This document shows, piece after piece, positions 9,866 through 18,748 of a stretch of DNA of 64,000 nt. The DNA is taken from assembly GCA_937801655.1 (NCBI GenBank), contig CALMWC010000012.1, positions 1 through 64,000 on the forward strand, read 5' to 3'. The translations under genes and the position numbers were made by a program. This DNA comes from an uncultured Gammaproteobacteria bacterium (lineage in GTDB: Bacteria > Pseudomonadota > Gammaproteobacteria > Steroidobacterales > UBA11654). Numbering within the stretch: the first letter of the stretch is position 1; the number at the start of each line of letters is the position of its first letter. Under the pieces are notes generated by a model that saw only the letters and a list, made by a program, of their open reading frames with translations, searched no databases and was not told where the DNA came from.

Positions 9866-11128
9866 ATGAATTCAACTAAGAGTTATTCTATATTGGGGTT
9901 TCTAACTGTATTAAATATCCTCAATTTTATTGATCGACAATTATTAACAAGTTTTTCTAATTTTATAGTCCCGGAACTCGAGCTTACGAATACCCAATAC
10001 GGGATTTTATCAGGCCTGGCTTTCATTGTTTTTTATTCTGTTATGGGAATAATCATGGGGACCTTAGCAGACCGAGTTAATAGACCAAAGTTTATAGCTA
10101 TTGGTGTGGCTCTATGGAGCTTATTAACAGCCGCTTCTGGTATGGCAAAAAACTTCTGGATGCTTTTTTTTCCAAGAATATTCATTGGCGTAGGGGAATC
10201 TATTTTAACGCCAACATCTTTATCCTACTTGTCTGAACACTTTCATAGGAAGAATTTGGGATTTGTGGCTGGTTTTTATTATCTCGCAGTACCTTTTGGC
10301 GTAACACTTTCTTTTTACATAGCTGGTTTTCTTGGCCCTTTATGGGGTTGGAGAAACTGTTTTTATGCCTTGGGACTTTTGGGTCTGGTATTAGCTGCTT
10401 TAATGCTTTTATTTAAAGAAACCCCTAAAAGAAAAAAGGCAATAAAAAATCTGTCCATTCGGGATGTACTAACTAAAGAAACATTTATAGAGTCACTTCA
10501 TGAATTAAGAAAAACCATTAGAGGAAGTTATGCATTGAGAATGACAATTTATGGAGGTATAGCTGCTAATTTTATTCTCGGCGCTCTCGTTTTTGATCAA
10601 CTCTGGTTGGTCAATGATAAAGGCTTTGATAGAGCTGAGATTCTTATAACCAGTGGAACAATAGGCTTACCTGCTGGTATTTTAGGTATTCTATTTGGCG
10701 GTATAGGCAGTGATTACTACACTAAAGTTACAGGCAAAGGCAGACAAATGTTTCTGTTTTGGTGTCTACTAATCCTTACTCCATTTATTCTCTTTTTTCG
10801 ATTAACAGACGATACAGGGACGATTTTCTTTTCATTATTGTTTCTTGGTTTCTTCCAGTGGGGATGTTTGTATGGGCCAATTAAATCATCAATCCTAGAA
10901 CTTTCACCTGAAAAAAATAAAGCCCTAGTCTTTGCTTATTATTTATTTTTGACGAATTTAATTGGCATTGGTTTATCTACAACCACTGCCGGGATTATGA
11001 TTGATTTCTTAATTGCAAATAATATTGAAAAGCCTTACTCCATTACATTGCTAACTTTCCAATTACTTTCAGCAATTTGTCTGCCAGCATTCTATGTGGC
11101 TGGAAAGAACTATAAACCCATTGATTAG
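9866..11128 (+). CDS. MFS transporter (spinster-like)
   Basis: 420 aa polytopic; NFIDRQLL, GTLADRVNRPKFIAIG, GVGESILTPTSLSYL. Confidence 0.85.
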   Translation: MNSTKSYSILGFLTVLNILNFIDRQLLTSFSNFIVPELELTNTQYGILSGLAFIVFYSVMGIIMGTLADRVNRPKFIAIGVALWSLLTAASGMAKNFWMLFFPRIFIGVGESILTPTSLSYLSEHFHRKNLGFVAGFYYLAVPFGVTLSFYIAGFLGPLWGWRNCFYALGLLGLVLAALMLLFKETPKRKKAIKNLSIRDVLTKETFIESLHELRKTIRGSYALRMTIYGGIAANFILGALVFDQLWLVNDKGFDRAEILITSGTIGLPAGILGILFGGIGSDYYTKVTGKGRQMFLFWCLLILTPFILFFRLTDDTGTIFFSLLFLGFFQWGCLYGPIKSSILELSPEKNKALVFAYYLFLTNLIGIGLSTTTAGIMIDFLIANNIEKPYSITLLTFQLLSAICLPAFYVAGKNYKPID

Positions 11129-11140
11129 TATTTGTATAAC

Positions 11141-12595
11141 CTAAAAAAACTTTAAATCTTTGTCTTTTATTTTTCCATAACGCAAAGCAAGCAAATCGGA
11201 TAGATACTGTTGTGTATTGGTCCATGGTGCTCTCGCTCCTTGCTTTGGAAACTTATGCTTAGCTCTATCAACATAACCAGAAGTAAAGTCCAGCCAAACT
11301 CCCTTTTCTTCAACTGTTTCATCTGTAATTGGCACGCAATAATCAAAGCCTTTTTTATCAATATAGTTAATCAGTCTACAAGCGTATTCTGCAGTAAGAT
11401 CTGCTTTCAATGTCCACGAAGCATTGGTATAGCCAAACGTTACGATCATATTAGGAACATCGGCTATCATCATACTTTTGTAGAACATTTTAGAAGAGAT
11501 ATCCAAATCATTTCCATCTACAATTATCTTCATATCTCCAGCAACTTCCATATTCAATCCTGTTGCAGTGATAATAATATCTGCATCTAGCTGTTTACCG
11601 GATTTAAGCGTAATACCACTTTCTGTGAATCGATCTATATGATCCGTCACAACAGTTGCTTTATCATCATTGATGGCATTAAAAAAATCTCCACCAGGAA
11701 CCAAACAGATCCTCTGATCCCATGGGTTGTATGGCGGAGTAAAATGCTTATTGATATCATAATTTGGTTTCAGTTTATTTTTAACCTCCGAGATCAACCA
11801 AGCTTTTACTTTTTGAGGACGGGCCCTTGCATAATTAAAAAAATACCATTGACTGATCACAATATTTTTCCAGCGAACAACAATGTAGGCAAGCCAATCG
11901 GTGGTATATTTTCTTAAGAAGTTACCAACAGGGTCTTCTTCAGGTCCGATTATGTAATAAGTAGGGGACCTTTGTAGCATTGTAATATGGTCTGTGTCAT
12001 CAGCCATACTTGGAATAATGGTTACCGCAGTTGCACCACTGCCAATAACCACAACCTTTTTACCCTGGTAATCTAAATTACTTGGCCATTGTTGTGGATG
12101 AATAACCTCACCTTTATAATCTTCTTCTCCAGGAAAAACAGGTTTATACCCTTGATCATAATTATAATAGCCACCACAAAATACTAAAAAATCACAAGTG
12201 AGATCATCTTTAGGGTGATCATTATTATTATTGATTGACAATGACCACTGCTTATTTTCTTTTGACCATGAAACAGAATCCACCATCCGATTGAATCTAA
12301 TATTTTGATCAATATTATTTTCCCCAACAATCTCTTTAAGATATTCAAGTATGGAAGGACCATCCGCAACAATTTTTCTACCTACCCATGGTTTAAACCT
12401 ATAACCCATTGTGCACATGTCTGAATCTGACCTAACACCTGGATACTGAAAAAGATCCCAAGTACCTCCAATTGAGTCGCGTCCTTCGAGAATAAGAAAA
12501 CTTTTATCAGGACAGCTTTTTTGTAGGTTATAAGCAGCAGCTATACCAGAGATACCGGCACCTATGATAATGACATCAGTATGCTTATTTTCCAT
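11141..12595 (-). CDS. flavin-containing monooxygenase / Baeyer-Villiger-type monooxygenase
   Basis: IIGAGISGIAAAYNL, ILEGRDSIGGTWDLFQYPGVRSDSDM, VVIGSGATAVTIIPSM, ATGLN. Confidence 0.88.
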   Translation of the reverse strand: MENKHTDVIIIGAGISGIAAAYNLQKSCPDKSFLILEGRDSIGGTWDLFQYPGVRSDSDMCTMGYRFKPWVGRKIVADGPSILEYLKEIVGENNIDQNIRFNRMVDSVSWSKENKQWSLSINNNNDHPKDDLTCDFLVFCGGYYNYDQGYKPVFPGEEDYKGEVIHPQQWPSNLDYQGKKVVVIGSGATAVTIIPSMADDTDHITMLQRSPTYYIIGPEEDPVGNFLRKYTTDWLAYIVVRWKNIVISQWYFFNYARARPQKVKAWLISEVKNKLKPNYDINKHFTPPYNPWDQRICLVPGGDFFNAINDDKATVVTDHIDRFTESGITLKSGKQLDADIIITATGLNMEVAGDMKIIVDGNDLDISSKMFYKSMMIADVPNMIVTFGYTNASWTLKADLTAEYACRLINYIDKKGFDYCVPITDETVEEKGVWLDFTSGYVDRAKHKFPKQGARAPWTNTQQYLSDLLALRYGKIKDKDLKFF

Positions 12596-12622
12596 ATAAA
12601 CACTTATTAGATTAATAAAATA

Positions 12623-12651
12623 ATTGGTAATATTATAGTATAAATATTACC
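12623..12651. promoter_or_regulatory. candidate operator: ATTGGTAATATTATAGTATAAATATTACC
   Basis: perfect dyad GGTAATATT-N8-AATATTACC; near-copy of 6794-6822; 28 bp upstream of the monooxygenase start. Confidence 0.6.
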
Positions 12652-12743
12652 GGTAATTAAAGTTTTAAAATTTATTTATGAACGGCTAATAAGACTGTAA
12701 TATGTCTGAATCCTTTTAAAAATAATTATTTCAAATTCTATTT

Positions 12744-14324
12744 ATGAGTTACCTAGTATTAGCAAGAAAATGGAGACCAAAGTTCTTCTCTGAAGTATCC
12801 GGACAGGATCATGTAGTTAAACCACTCCAGAATTCTCTCAATAAGGATAAAGTCCATCATGCTTTTTTGTTCACAGGTACAAGAGGAGTAGGTAAAACAA
12901 CGATTGCAAGACTACTAGCGAAAGCATTAAATTGTGAAAAAGGAGTCTCATCTGAGCCCTGTGGTGAATGTCAACCGTGTACATCCATAGATGATGGAAA
13001 CTTTATAGATCTGATTGAGGTGGATGCAGCCTCTCAAAGAGGGATTGATGATACCAGAGAGCTATTAGAGAATAGCCAGTATACGCCTTCAACAGGGAGG
13101 TATAAGGTTTACTTAATAGATGAGGTACATCAGTTAACTAAAGAAGCCTTTAATGCACTTCTTAAGACTCTTGAAGAGCCGCCTCCACATATGAAATTTC
13201 TTTTGGCAACCACAGAAAGTGAGAAAATTCCGATTACTGTTTTATCCAGATGCTTAAAATTCAACCTTAAAAAAATATCTGAAGATACAATTCAACAAAG
13301 AATGATAGATATATGTAAAAAAGAGAAAATTAAATACGAAGACAATGCCTTGGCTTTAATCAGCCAAGCCTCTGATGGAAGCATGAGGGATGGTTTGAGT
13401 CTTCTAGATCAAGCATTAGCATATGGTGATTATAATCTCACCACCGAACAGATAGAAAATATGCTTGGAACAATAGATATTAATTACTCAATAAATCTAT
13501 TAGTCGCAATTTTTAATCAAGACAAAGAGCAACTTCATGAAGCGCTTAAAGAAGTGGATGAACTCTATCCAGACTATTCATCAATCTTAAACTCGATTGC
13601 TTCTTTGTTACAAGAAATTGCTTTCAAGCAAGTGACTGATAAAACTGACAAGACAGATAATCTAGACATCATTGAGTCAATAGCAATGAATCAAGACCCT
13701 GACTTAATTCAATTGCTGTATCAAATAGCAATTACATCAAAAAGGGACATGGAGATTGCACCAAGCATAAAAGAAGGTTTTAGAATGTCCATTCTTCGTA
13801 TGTTTTCATTTTCCATAAACGAAGAATCGGTTTCCAGTAATATTTTAGAAAAAAAAACAGTAAAAATACAAAAAGTTGAGAATAGTAAAGAATCTCTGCC
13901 TGAAGATAATATTCATCATCCAAGTGAAACTGCACCTAAAAAATCTTTAAATGTGATGAATAGCAAGACTTGGCCCAATCGAGTCAATGAAATGAAAATT
14001 AATGGAACTGTTAAACAGTTGGCATCTCATTGCAGTCTGGAAAGTATTAAGGATCAGAATCTCCTGCTAACAATTGATACAATGCATGAACATCATTTAT
14101 CAATGAATAGAGTCAATGCTTTAAAAGATTATTTAATATCCAATTATGATTCTATTGCAAGTGTGGATATAGAGCTCAGAACGAATGATGGCACTACATT
14201 AGCTAAAAAAAGAAGTGAGGCTAATGAAGAACAAAAGATTATGAACCAGTCCCGATTAAAAACAGATCCAAATCTTCAACAATATATGGAACTCTTTGAT
14301 GCAAAAATAGATGATGAATCATGA
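12744..14324 (+). CDS. dnaX: DNA polymerase III subunit tau/gamma
   Basis: MSYLVLARKWRPKFFSEVSGQDHV, GTRGVGKTTIARLLAKALNCE, zinc motif CGECQPC, followed by recR. Confidence 0.97.
   Translation: MSYLVLARKWRPKFFSEVSGQDHVVKPLQNSLNKDKVHHAFLFTGTRGVGKTTIARLLAKALNCEKGVSSEPCGECQPCTSIDDGNFIDLIEVDAASQRGIDDTRELLENSQYTPSTGRYKVYLIDEVHQLTKEAFNALLKTLEEPPPHMKFLLATTESEKIPITVLSRCLKFNLKKISEDTIQQRMIDICKKEKIKYEDNALALISQASDGSMRDGLSLLDQALAYGDYNLTTEQIENMLGTIDINYSINLLVAIFNQDKEQLHEALKEVDELYPDYSSILNSIASLLQEIAFKQVTDKTDKTDNLDIIESIAMNQDPDLIQLLYQIAITSKRDMEIAPSIKEGFRMSILRMFSFSINEESVSSNILEKKTVKIQKVENSKESLPEDNIHHPSETAPKKSLNVMNSKTWPNRVNEMKINGTVKQLASHCSLESIKDQNLLLTIDTMHEHHLSMNRVNALKDYLISNYDSIASVDIELRTNDGTTLAKKRSEANEEQKIMNQSRLKTDPNLQQYMELFDAKIDDES
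13849..13879 (+). other. dnaX: A9 slippage site in dnaX (13849-13857), -1 frame stop TGA at 13877-13879
   Basis: GAA AAA AAA ACA; -1 frame AAC AGT AAA AAT ACA AAA AGT TGA; +1 frame CAG TAA. Confidence 0.6.
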
Positions 14325-14923
14325 AAAAATTTAGTCCAATACTTCAGGACCTAATCGATGCATTTAAGCAATTACCCGGCATAGGAATAAAAAGTGCCCA
14401 AAGAATCGTCTTTTACTTATTGAAAAACAACGATGACAAAGCTCAATTTATAACGGATACTCTTACAAAATCTCTAGAATCTATTAAAGAATGCTCTAAA
14501 TGCAGAATGTATACAGATTCTGATGTTTGTGAAATATGCTTGGATGAAAAAAGGAATAGTAAAATCATTTGCATAATAGAATCACCAGCTGACTTATTGG
14601 CTATCGAGAATACTCAACAATATAATGGTAAATACTTTGTATTAATGGGTCATTTATCTCCCATTGATGGTATTGGCCCAGACGAGTTAAAAATTAATGA
14701 TTTGGAAAAACTAATTATTAGTAATTCTATAGAAGAAATCATATTAGCGAGCAGTCCTACTGTTGAAGGTGAAGCCACTGCAAATTATATAGCCACAATT
14801 GCTGAGAATAAAAATATTAAAGCTACTCGAATTGCCTATGGTGTTCCTGTAGGCGGTGAGCTTGAGTATGTGGATGCTAATACACTAATACAAGCCATTA
14901 ATAATAGAAATATTATGGATTAG
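14321..14923 (+). CDS. recR: recombination protein RecR
   Basis: FKQLPGIGIKSAQRIVFYLL, Cys4 region, Toprim; overlaps dnaX stop. Confidence 0.96.
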   Translation: MKKFSPILQDLIDAFKQLPGIGIKSAQRIVFYLLKNNDDKAQFITDTLTKSLESIKECSKCRMYTDSDVCEICLDEKRNSKIICIIESPADLLAIENTQQYNGKYFVLMGHLSPIDGIGPDELKINDLEKLIISNSIEEIILASSPTVEGEATANYIATIAENKNIKATRIAYGVPVGGELEYVDANTLIQAINNRNIMD

Positions 14924-15806
14924 AAGTTTTTTTATAATCCACTACAAGTTTTTTATAGTTTTCATATCTAGAAGTTTCAATCTCATTTTTACTTACATGA
15001 TCTTTTACAGAGCAGAACGGTTCAGAGATATGAATACAATCTCGGTATTTACAGTTTCCTAAATGCATTTTTATCTCTTTGAAACCAAGTTGAATATCTT
15101 GTGAGTTTTCTATTGCAGGATGTAAATTTTCAACTCCTGGTGTATCGATTAAATAGCTCTTTGAATTTATCTGATACAAGCTAGTAGTGGAAGTAGTGTG
15201 TCTACCCTTATTAGTTTTAGATGATAATGCTTTAGTTTTTAGTTTTTGATTGTTTAAAAGCATATTGGTAATTGTTGATTTCCCAACACCAGATTGTCCT
15301 ACTAGAAAGGATGTTTGACTCATTAATTGATCATTTAATGCATCGAAATTATTATTGGTCTTAGCTGACATATTAATCAACTTATATCCAAGTTTTTGAT
15401 ACTTTAATATTCGGTTGTCTTCTAGATGACTCAGATCATTTTTATTGTATATAATCGATGCTTGATTCTTCATCAGTTCACTAACCAATAATAATTTATC
15501 AAGCAATAGAAAATTAGGCTCAGGCTCAGGTGCAATAACTATCAATAATTGAGTCACATTAGCAGCCACGATTTGTTTTTTTCCTAACTTATCGAAACGT
15601 TCTACAACATTAATTCTTTTTTTTGGTTTATCAATCAGAGTTAGCTCATCAAGTATTTCATTGGTTTCGATGCAATCCCCAACATAAAGTTTTGTTTTGG
15701 AATTCTTCAGCATAAATTTATGGGTTTGATTATCAGAGTCGATTAATAGACCATGATTGCCATAAATATTAGCAATTCTGGATACTGATTGATTAGATTC
15801 TTTCAT
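14913..15806 (-). CDS. rsgA: ribosome small subunit GTPase RsgA
   Basis: FLVGQSGVGKSTITNMLL, DTPGVENL, CKYRDCIHISEPFC. Confidence 0.95.
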   Translation of the reverse strand: MKESNQSVSRIANIYGNHGLLIDSDNQTHKFMLKNSKTKLYVGDCIETNEILDELTLIDKPKKRINVVERFDKLGKKQIVAANVTQLLIVIAPEPEPNFLLLDKLLLVSELMKNQASIIYNKNDLSHLEDNRILKYQKLGYKLINMSAKTNNNFDALNDQLMSQTSFLVGQSGVGKSTITNMLLNNQKLKTKALSSKTNKGRHTTSTTSLYQINSKSYLIDTPGVENLHPAIENSQDIQLGFKEIKMHLGNCKYRDCIHISEPFCSVKDHVSKNEIETSRYENYKKLVVDYKKTSNP

Positions 15807-15854
15807 AATTAAACTTTTATGATTATACCCTTAATACTCTGTTAGAATCGTTTT

Positions 15855-16403
15855 ATGTCTGCAGATTCAAAAAGACTTATTTGGTTAGATTTAGAGATGA
15901 CCGGCCTTGATACTTTCAATGATACTATTATTGAAATAGCAACCGTTGTCACTGATGGTAATCTTGGCGTAATTGCTGAAGGCCCTAGTCTTGCTATCCA
16001 TCAAGAAGATTCAATACTCAATGCTATGGATGATTGGAATAAAAAACAACATTCACAATCTGGACTATTGGAAAGAGTGAGAAAATCAAATCTAACGATT
16101 ACTGATGCTGAAAATATGACACTTAATTTTTTAAAAAAAATTACTAATAAAGAAGAATCACCCATGTGTGGCAACACCATTTGTCAGGATAGGAGATTCT
16201 TGGCAAGACTGATGCCAGAATTGGAAGCACACTTCAATTATAGAAACCTGGATGTTACTTCTTTAAAAATTATCTCACAACTATGGAATCCAGAAGTTGC
16301 AAGATCTCATAGTAAAAACTCAAATCATCTCGCAATGGATGACGTATATGACTCCATATATGAGTTAAAACACTATAAGAATTATTTGATTAAAGAAGAG
16401 TAG
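15855..16403 (+). CDS. orn: oligoribonuclease
   Basis: RLIWLDLEMTGLD, CGNTICQDRRFL, RNLDVTSLKII. Confidence 0.97.
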   Translation: MSADSKRLIWLDLEMTGLDTFNDTIIEIATVVTDGNLGVIAEGPSLAIHQEDSILNAMDDWNKKQHSQSGLLERVRKSNLTITDAENMTLNFLKKITNKEESPMCGNTICQDRRFLARLMPELEAHFNYRNLDVTSLKIISQLWNPEVARSHSKNSNHLAMDDVYDSIYELKHYKNYLIKEE

Positions 16404-16407
16404 GCGA

Positions 16408-16782
16408 TCACCCAGCAAAAAATAGTGCAATCACACAAACCAGACCTATCATATAAGCAATAGATCTTAGATTACCCTTTTCTTGAATATAAAATACTCC
16501 ATGGAGCACTCTAGCTAAAACAAAGGTTACAGCTAAAAGATTAACTATAAACTGATCATGACCGAGTAGATGAGCAATAATTACTGCGGCAACAAAAGGA
16601 GGAAATGTCTCGTAGCAGTTTTGTTCAGCACAGTAAGCATTTTTTGCTTTCCCGGATAACTGATTGAGATGATCTCTTGGTGATTCATTGTTGTATTTCA
16701 AAGCCGAATTCTTTTTAGAAACGCCAGCCCAGTAAATTGGAATAAGCATGCAAATTAGTATGCAAAGGTATGCTAAAGTCAT
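16408..16782 (-). CDS. MAPEG family membrane protein
   Basis: 124 aa, NCYETFPPFVAAV, RVLHGVFYI motifs. Confidence 0.8.
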   Translation of the reverse strand: MTLAYLCILICMLIPIYWAGVSKKNSALKYNNESPRDHLNQLSGKAKNAYCAEQNCYETFPPFVAAVIIAHLLGHDQFIVNLLAVTFVLARVLHGVFYIQEKGNLRSIAYMIGLVCVIALFFAG

Positions 16783-16851
16783 AACGATCTCCTTATGTGA
16801 TATTTTTATTTATTTAGTATTATTATTATGTAATATTTATCTTTAAATATT

Positions 16852-17346
16852 ATGATTATTAAAGTAAAAAAAACTCATTCTAAAAACAATCTAAACTCTA
16901 TTAGTAGGGCTGAAGATCTGTATTTACTTTATGAGAATAATTACAAGCTATTTGAAAAAAAAATATTGGCATCTTTGAAGGATATAAAGATAAAAGAAGC
17001 TGACGCTAATAATCAAATAGAATTACTTTTTTCTGACTTAGAATTGCCACCCATAAAAGTTACCATCAAGTCTGTATCAAGATATACACTCGATTGCTCT
17101 ATGCATTATGATCAAAGGTCATACAATCATTCCTCTATTAAAACTTTTCCTTTCAAAATAAATTTTAGAGTATTCAAAGATGCTAATATTATCGAAGCTC
17201 AAACGGTTGATGATAATAATAAGAACTCTTCTATAAATACTATTAATCAATCTGCTAACAAAACAGACATTAACATCATGGATCAAAAACTGGCAATAAA
17301 CTCTTTTTTACATAAATGGTTAACCATGATAGAAGATCATTATTGA
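16852..17346 (+). CDS. DUF1249 (YqiB-like) protein
   Basis: YENNYKLFEKKI, SRYTLDCSM, C-terminal DQKLAINSFLHKWL resembles YqiB. Confidence 0.65.
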   Translation: MIIKVKKTHSKNNLNSISRAEDLYLLYENNYKLFEKKILASLKDIKIKEADANNQIELLFSDLELPPIKVTIKSVSRYTLDCSMHYDQRSYNHSSIKTFPFKINFRVFKDANIIEAQTVDDNNKNSSINTINQSANKTDINIMDQKLAINSFLHKWLTMIEDHY

Positions 17347-17352
17347 TAACCA

Positions 17353-18738
17353 ATGCATACTTCAAACCCTTTAAAAAACATAACATTTAGCAGGCTTTTT
17401 ACCGCACAAATAATAGCTCTTATTGGTACTGGCCTTTCTACAATCGGACTATCTCTTTTGGCTTATGATATGGCAGGAAGCAATGCAGGTGCAGTTCTTG
17501 GGATAGCCTTGGCATGCAAAATGATAGCTTATATATTCTTTTCACCCATCATAGGTGGTTTGGTTCATAGATTCGCTAGAAAACAATTTATGATTGTTAT
17601 GGATGTCTCTAGAGCTTCAATTGTTTTATTTATGCCATTCGTAAATGAAATATGGCATATCTACCTTTTAATATTTTTGCTAAATTTATTTTCAGCTGGA
17701 TTTAAGCCGGTTTTTCAGGCAGTTATTCCAGATATTCTTAATGATGATAAGCAGTATGGAACAGCCTTAGCTTATTCAAGGTTAGCCTATGATTTAGAGG
17801 TATTACTAAGTCCAACTCTTGCAGGGATAGCGTTATTATATTTCTCATATTCGAGCCTGTTTATTTTAAACTCTTTTGCGTTTATTGTTTCAGCTTTAAT
17901 CATTATTATAACTTTGGTTCCAAAAGCAAAGCCAGTTGAAAGAACAGGGAATATATGGAATGAAATAACTTATGGTGTCATTTCATACTTTAAGACACCC
18001 AGATTGAGATCAATATTAGTTTTATACATTGGAATTGCCAGTGCAAGTTCTATGATCATTGTTAATACCGTTATCTATGTGAAAGATTATCTGGGAGCAT
18101 TTGATAATAGTACAGTTGCTATATTTTTTGCATTATCGGGTTCGGGATCCATGATTGCTGCTTTTATCTATCCGAAAATATCAACTAGATTTCAAGACAA
18201 AATAGTGATCCAAACTGGAATATTCATAATTGCATTAAGTTTGGCTTTTATGTCATTAGAGCCATCATTAATACCCGCCTTAATTTGTTGGTTTTTTACT
18301 GGAATGGGGTTGTCATTTTCACAAATTCCAATAGGTAAGATCGTGAATATGTCTTCTAATCCGAAAGACAGGACAGCCTACTTTTCAGCTCAATTTGCTT
18401 TATCACATATCTGTTGGTTTTTTGGATATTTAGCAGCAGGACAATTGGCATTAATATTTGGATTTAGTTTTACTGCAGCTTTCCTAGCATCTATTATTGC
18501 CATCTGTCTGATTTACAGTATTTTATTTTGGCCTATTGAAGAATCCGCTATTCTTAAACATGAACATAGAGAATTAATACATGCTCACTCTCATTTGCAT
18601 CAGGATGAACATCATAAGCATGATCATCAATTAAAGAGCAGTAATGAAAATCACGAACATGAGCATAAGCATGACTCAGTTACTCATGAACATCCATTTT
18701 ATATTGATATTCATCATCAGAATTGGCCAAAAGGATAA
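17353..18738 (+). CDS. MFS transporter with His-rich C-terminal tail
   Basis: polytopic MFS; C-terminal KHEHRELIHAHSHLHQDEHHKHDHQ...HEHEHKHDSVTHEH. Confidence 0.85.
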   Translation: MHTSNPLKNITFSRLFTAQIIALIGTGLSTIGLSLLAYDMAGSNAGAVLGIALACKMIAYIFFSPIIGGLVHRFARKQFMIVMDVSRASIVLFMPFVNEIWHIYLLIFLLNLFSAGFKPVFQAVIPDILNDDKQYGTALAYSRLAYDLEVLLSPTLAGIALLYFSYSSLFILNSFAFIVSALIIIITLVPKAKPVERTGNIWNEITYGVISYFKTPRLRSILVLYIGIASASSMIIVNTVIYVKDYLGAFDNSTVAIFFALSGSGSMIAAFIYPKISTRFQDKIVIQTGIFIIALSLAFMSLEPSLIPALICWFFTGMGLSFSQIPIGKIVNMSSNPKDRTAYFSAQFALSHICWFFGYLAAGQLALIFGFSFTAAFLASIIAICLIYSILFWPIEESAILKHEHRELIHAHSHLHQDEHHKHDHQLKSSNENHEHEHKHDSVTHEHPFYIDIHHQNWPKG

Positions 18739-18748
18739 ACAACCTCTA

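Noticed and set aside
11210-11917. Plus-strand ORFs 126 and 92 aa opposite the monooxygenase
   Set aside because: No start context or domain; low-complexity antisense translation of the FMO gene.
18541-18738. His-codon repeat (CAT/GAACAT) considered as a DNA repeat or CRISPR-like array
   Set aside because: Irregular spacing and in-frame His-rich coding; no direct repeats with unique spacers.
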